In this document: positions 60,758-64,000 of the stretch, piece after piece
Position numbering within the stretch: position 1 is the first letter of the stretch
How the letters are laid out: every line of letters starts with the position of its first letter
NCBI RefSeq assembly: GCF_001442805.1
Contig: NZ_CP011131.1
Location: forward strand, 3,968,001-4,032,000
Direction: 5' to 3'
Source of the DNA: Lysobacter gummosus
GTDB taxonomy: Bacteria; Pseudomonadota; Gammaproteobacteria; Xanthomonadales; Xanthomonadaceae
Length of the DNA: 64,000 bases
Position numbers and translations under genes: made by a program
Notes under the pieces: model-generated
Database searches by the model: none
The model's input: the letters and a program-made list of their open reading frames with translations, nothing else
What the model was told of the DNA's origin: nothing

Positions 60758-62839
60758 TTACTGGCCGATGTGCTGCTTCAACCAGCCGTTGACCGTGTCG
60801 TGCCACTGCACGCTGTTCTGCGGCTTGAGCACCCAGTGGTTTTCGTCCGGGAAATACAGGAACTTCGACTCGATGCCCTGGCGCTGCAGCGCGGTGAACA
60901 CGCCCAGGCCCTGCTCGACCGGAATGCGGAAATCCTGCTGGCCGTGGATCACCAGCATCGGCACCTTCCAGTCCTTGACGTGATTGACCGGGTTGAACTT
61001 CTCGTAGCTGGCCGCTTTTTCGTAAGGCGTGCCGCCCTGCTCCCACTCGGTGAACCACAGCTCTTCGGTCGCGTAACCCATCATGCGCTGGTCGAACACG
61101 CCGTCGTGGCTGACCAGGCACTTCCACGGCTGGTTCCAGTTGCCGGCGATCCAGTTGACCATGAAACCGCCATAGGAGGCGCCCAGCGCGCAGGCCTTGT
61201 CGCCGTTGAGGAAGGAATACTTCTTCTGCGCCGCGGCCCAACCCTTCTGCAAGTCTTCCAGCGGACGATCGCCCCAGTGCTGGCTGATCGCATCGGTGAA
61301 GGCCTGGCCGTAACCGGTGGAGCCGTGGAAGTCGATCATCACCACCGCATAGCCCTGGCCGGCGTAGGTCTGCGGATTCCAGCGATAGCTCCAGCCGTTG
61401 CCGAAGCTGCCCTGCGGGCCGCCGTGGATCAGGAACGCGACCGGATACTTCTGCCCTTCCTGATAATTCCACGGCTTGACCACGTAGCCGTGCACCGTGT
61501 CGCCGTTCCAGCCCTTGAAATCGAACTGTTCGAACTCGCCGAACTTCACGCCCGGCAGCAGTTCGCCCGCGTTCGGCGTGATCGCGCGCTGCGGCGCGCC
61601 GTCGAGACCGCCGACGAAAATCTGGTCGCCGCTCTTGAGGCTGTTGCGGGTGAAAGCCAGGGTCTTGCCGGCCAGCGCCACCGAACCCACGGTGCCCTCG
61701 CCGATCAGCAGGTTCGCCTTGCCGCTGGCGATATCCACGCCGAACAGCGGCTGCTGGCCCAGGTCTTCGGTGGTCGTGTAGATGGTCTTGCCGTCGTCGG
61801 ACAAGACGATGCCCGAGGCCGAGCGATCCCACTGCGGCGCGATCTCGCGCGACTTGCCGCTGGCCAGATCCAGTTCGATCAGGCCGAAGCGGTCGGCTTC
61901 GAAACCCGGGCGCTTCATCGCGCGGTAGTACAGGGCCTTGCCGTCCTTGCTGAACACCGCGCCGGTGTCCCAGGCGGGATTGGACGCGGTCAGGTTCTTG
62001 GCCGCGCCGCCGTCGGCGCCGACCAGGTACAGATCGAAATTGGTCGACCACGGTTCCTTCGCATCGGCCTTGCGCGCGCTGAACACCAGCGACTGGCTAT
62101 CGGGCGACCAGGTGTATTCGCTGCTGTCGCCGAACGGACGCGAAGGAACGTCGCCGATCACTTCACCGCTGACCAGCTTGGCGGCGCTGGCGGTCTTGCC
62201 CGCAGCCGGCAGATCGGTCACGAACAGACGATTCAGGCGGCCGTCGTTCCACGCATCCCAGTGGCGCACGAACATGCGATCGAAGACCTTGCCGCTGGTC
62301 TTGCTCTTCTCGGCCGCGTCGAACTTCTTCTTGGTGCAGGCCAGATCGGCCGCGCACTCGACGTAGGTTTCGGCATTGAAGGCCAGGCGCTTGCCGTCGG
62401 GCGAGAGCTGATAGCCGCCGACGTCGCCGTCGAACGCGGTCACCTGCTTGGGCGTGCCGCCGCTCAGCGGCAGCGCGTACAGCTGCGAGCTGCCGCCCTT
62501 GCTGCTGAGGAAATACACGGTCTTGCCGTCGGCGGAAAACGTCGGCGAATTGACGTTCCAGCCTTCCGGGGTCAGGCGCTTGGGCGGCGCGGCGTCGCGC
62601 GCGAACAGGTCTTCGATCCACAGCGAGGTCGAGGATTTGTTCGCGCCGAAATCGACCACGCGCTTGGCGAACACCAGCTGGCGGCCGTCGGGCGACAAGG
62701 TCGGCGAGGAGTAACGGTCCAGGCTGGCCAGATCGCGCGCTTCCAGGCCGCGCGCGAGCGCCGGGGTGAGGGCGAACGCCGGCGCGGATGCGCAGGCCAG
62801 GGTCAGGGCCAACGGCAGAAGTGCGTGGCGTGGCGTCAT
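60758..62839 (-). CDS. S9 family prolyl oligopeptidase / dipeptidyl aminopeptidase
   Basis: This 693-aa exported serine peptidase has a signal peptide (residues 1-23, ending APAFA), an N-terminal WD40-like beta-propeller (about 40-420; repeated SPDGRQLVF, SADGKTVYF, SPDGKRLAF) and a C-terminal alpha/beta hydrolase domain with Ser555 (GASYGG), Asp636 (GQQDFRIP) and His668 (DENHW). It releases peptides or dipeptides in the periplasm. It lies directly downstream of an OPT oligopeptide transporter gene on the same strand. Confidence 0.95.
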   Translation of the reverse strand: MTPRHALLPLALTLACASAPAFALTPALARGLEARDLASLDRYSSPTLSPDGRQLVFAKRVVDFGANKSSTSLWIEDLFARDAAPPKRLTPEGWNVNSPTFSADGKTVYFLSSKGGSSQLYALPLSGGTPKQVTAFDGDVGGYQLSPDGKRLAFNAETYVECAADLACTKKKFDAAEKSKTSGKVFDRMFVRHWDAWNDGRLNRLFVTDLPAAGKTASAAKLVSGEVIGDVPSRPFGDSSEYTWSPDSQSLVFSARKADAKEPWSTNFDLYLVGADGGAAKNLTASNPAWDTGAVFSKDGKALYYRAMKRPGFEADRFGLIELDLASGKSREIAPQWDRSASGIVLSDDGKTIYTTTEDLGQQPLFGVDIASGKANLLIGEGTVGSVALAGKTLAFTRNSLKSGDQIFVGGLDGAPQRAITPNAGELLPGVKFGEFEQFDFKGWNGDTVHGYVVKPWNYQEGQKYPVAFLIHGGPQGSFGNGWSYRWNPQTYAGQGYAVVMIDFHGSTGYGQAFTDAISQHWGDRPLEDLQKGWAAAQKKYSFLNGDKACALGASYGGFMVNWIAGNWNQPWKCLVSHDGVFDQRMMGYATEELWFTEWEQGGTPYEKAASYEKFNPVNHVKDWKVPMLVIHGQQDFRIPVEQGLGVFTALQRQGIESKFLYFPDENHWVLKPQNSVQWHDTVNGWLKQHIGQ

Positions 62840-62912
62840 GGCGAAACCTCTTGCGTTATCGGATGTGCCGTGCGCCGCGCGAGGCGGCGAAAAGCACGGG
62901 ATGGAAAGAAGA

Positions 62913-62937
62913 ACGGCCCGGCGTTGCGCCGGGCCGT
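62913..62937 (-). terminator. Terminator of the OPT transporter gene
   Basis: ACGGCCCGGCG/CGCCGGGCCGT makes an 11-bp stem with a 3-nt loop, followed on the minus strand by TTCTTCTTT, 10 bp after the OPT stop. Confidence 0.82.
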
Positions 62938-62946
62938 CGATTCGAA

Positions 62947-64000
62947 TCAGGCCTTGGGTACCGGCGCGTTGCGGCTGCTGCGGTAGAACATCCACACCAC
63001 TACCGCCAGCACCAGCAGACCGATGCCGGCGCCGAAGTGGAAGCGCTCGGGCAGCGCCAGCACGTCGGCGCGGGTGGAGATCACGATCGGGAAGGCGATG
63101 GCGATGCCCATCAACGCCTCGCCGGTGATCAGGCCGGCGGCGAACAGGGTGCCCGGACGATGCACGCGATCGACCTCGGCCTCGTCGCTGTCCTTGGTCA
63201 GGCCGCGACGGCGGCCGACGATGTGCGACAGCAGGCCGCCGAGGAAGATCGGCACCATCAGTTCCAGCGGCAGGTAGATGCCGATGGCCGCGGCCAGCAC
63301 CGGCACGCGGAACTTGAACTTGCGCGACTTCAGCCATTCGTCGAAGGCGATGATCACAACGCCGATGCCGGCGCCGATGCCGATCATGGTCCACGGCAGT
63401 TCGCCGCCGAACATGCCCTTGGCGACGGAAGCCATCAGCGTCGCCTGCGGCGCGGCCAGCGAGTTCGGATGCTCGGCGGTGGGCGCGCCGATGCCGTAGG
63501 CGGCGGCGAGCAGGTTGAGGATCGGCGCCATGATCAGCGCGCACGAGAACGTGCCGATGCCGAGCATCAGCTGCTGCTTCCACGGCGTCGCGCCGACGAT
63601 GTAGCCGGCCTTGAGGTCCTGCAGGTTGTCGCCGCCGACCGCCGCCGCGCAGCACACCACCGCTCCGATCATGATCGCGGCGACCGCTCCGATGGGCGAG
63701 TCGCGGCCGAGCATCAGCACCAGCACCGCCGAAGCGAACAGGATGGTCGAGATGGTGATGCCCGAGACCGGATTGTTCGACGAACCGATCAGGCCGGCCA
63801 GATACGCCGACACCGACACGAACAGGAATCCGGCGACGATCATGATGATGGTCATCGGCACGCTGACGAACCAGTTACCGACGATGGCCTGATACAGCAG
63901 CATCAGCGGCATGACGAAGGCGACCAGCGCGATCAGCATCCACTTCATCGGCAGGTCGCGGTCGGTTTCGGCGACCACCCCGCTGCTGCCCTTGCGCGCC
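62947..64000 (-). CDS. OPT family oligopeptide transporter (5' end beyond window)
   Basis: The C-terminal 350 or so residues of an OPT-family membrane protein, cut by the window edge (the open frame runs to base 64000). Visible are about eight helices and the family segments GLIGSSNNPVSGITI and GGDNLQDLKAGYIVGATPWKQQ. OPT proteins import small peptides or metal chelates. The next gene on the same strand is a peptidase, which suggests linked peptide uptake and breakdown, although a terminator lies between them. Confidence 0.92.
   Translation of the reverse strand, partial: ARKGSSGVVAETDRDLPMKWMLIALVAFVMPLMLLYQAIVGNWFVSVPMTIIMIVAGFLFVSVSAYLAGLIGSSNNPVSGITISTILFASAVLVLMLGRDSPIGAVAAIMIGAVVCCAAAVGGDNLQDLKAGYIVGATPWKQQLMLGIGTFSCALIMAPILNLLAAAYGIGAPTAEHPNSLAAPQATLMASVAKGMFGGELPWTMIGIGAGIGVVIIAFDEWLKSRKFKFRVPVLAAAIGIYLPLELMVPIFLGGLLSHIVGRRRGLTKDSDEAEVDRVHRPGTLFAAGLITGEALMGIAIAFPIVISTRADVLALPERFHFGAGIGLLVLAVVVWMFYRSSRNAPVPKA

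Noticed and set aside
60632..62986. 784-codon plus-strand open frame
   Set aside because: Antisense shadow of the S9 peptidase gene.
60758..63655. 965-aa open frame that seems to fuse the S9 peptidase with upstream sequence
   Set aside because: The extra N-terminal part is an out-of-frame reading of the OPT transporter; the signal peptide at 62839 marks the real start.

Overview
The window is a contiguous 64 kb piece of a high-GC gammaproteobacterial chromosome. Gene content and family-specific details (petABC followed by sspA/sspB, an Oar-like TonB receptor, the fimT-pilV-pilW-pilX-pilY1-pilE minor pilin operon, many short palindromic intergenic repeats) point to the Xanthomonadaceae, most likely Lysobacter or a close relative. 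This placement is inferred from gene content, not from a database search.

Layout. (1) 1-3051: the right end of an integrative element. It is a compact operon of small unknown or zinc-finger-like proteins ending in a tyrosine recombinase that abuts tRNA-Asn. (2) 3140-16999: housekeeping genes. These are ppnN, a large Oar-like TonB-dependent receptor, a grxD/SDR/marC operon divergent from sodB, a lipoprotein esterase, purEK divergent from a Trm112-like gene with nadC, and a DUF3301 gene. (3) 17347-24751: sspB, sspA, the cytochrome bc1 operon petABC, a lytic transglycosylase and miaB. (4) 24779-31241: a GNAT gene, a striking repeat zone (hexanucleotide microsatellite followed by a 53-bp tandem palindrome array), the DUF1501/DUF1800 pair and an exported amidohydrolase. 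(5) 31323-35243: a TetR-controlled ABC exporter (MFP, ATPase, permease). (6) 35551-38753: a three-gene lipid-like module (KAS III-like, OleD-like reductase, MBL-fold hydrolase) facing a PAP2 phosphatase. (7) 40426-55399: the ybeZ-ybeY and corC genes, normally adjacent, separated by a 10 kb type IV pilus minor-pilin cluster that contains a frameshifted pilY1. (8) 55439-64000: corA, cstA-ybdD, a DUF819 membrane protein, an S9 peptidase and an OPT-family transporter cut by the window edge.

Functional links. petA-petB-petC are the three catalytic subunits of complex III. fimT to pilE build the minor-pilin/adhesin tip of type IV pili. grxD, the SDR and marC are tightly spaced. The TetR gene is preceded by an AT-rich palindrome that probably autoregulates the exporter operon. 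The S9 peptidase and the OPT transporter suggest peptide use, as does CstA if it acts in peptide or pyruvate uptake.

Most noteworthy items: the partial ole-like module without its ligase or alpha/beta hydrolase; the pilY1 frameshift; the insertion of the minor-pilin cluster between ybeY and corC; the compound microsatellite and tandem palindromes; two families of MITE/REP-like elements; and an SDR that has lost its catalytic Ser and Lys. No CRISPR array, toxin-antitoxin pair, rRNA or transposase gene was seen.
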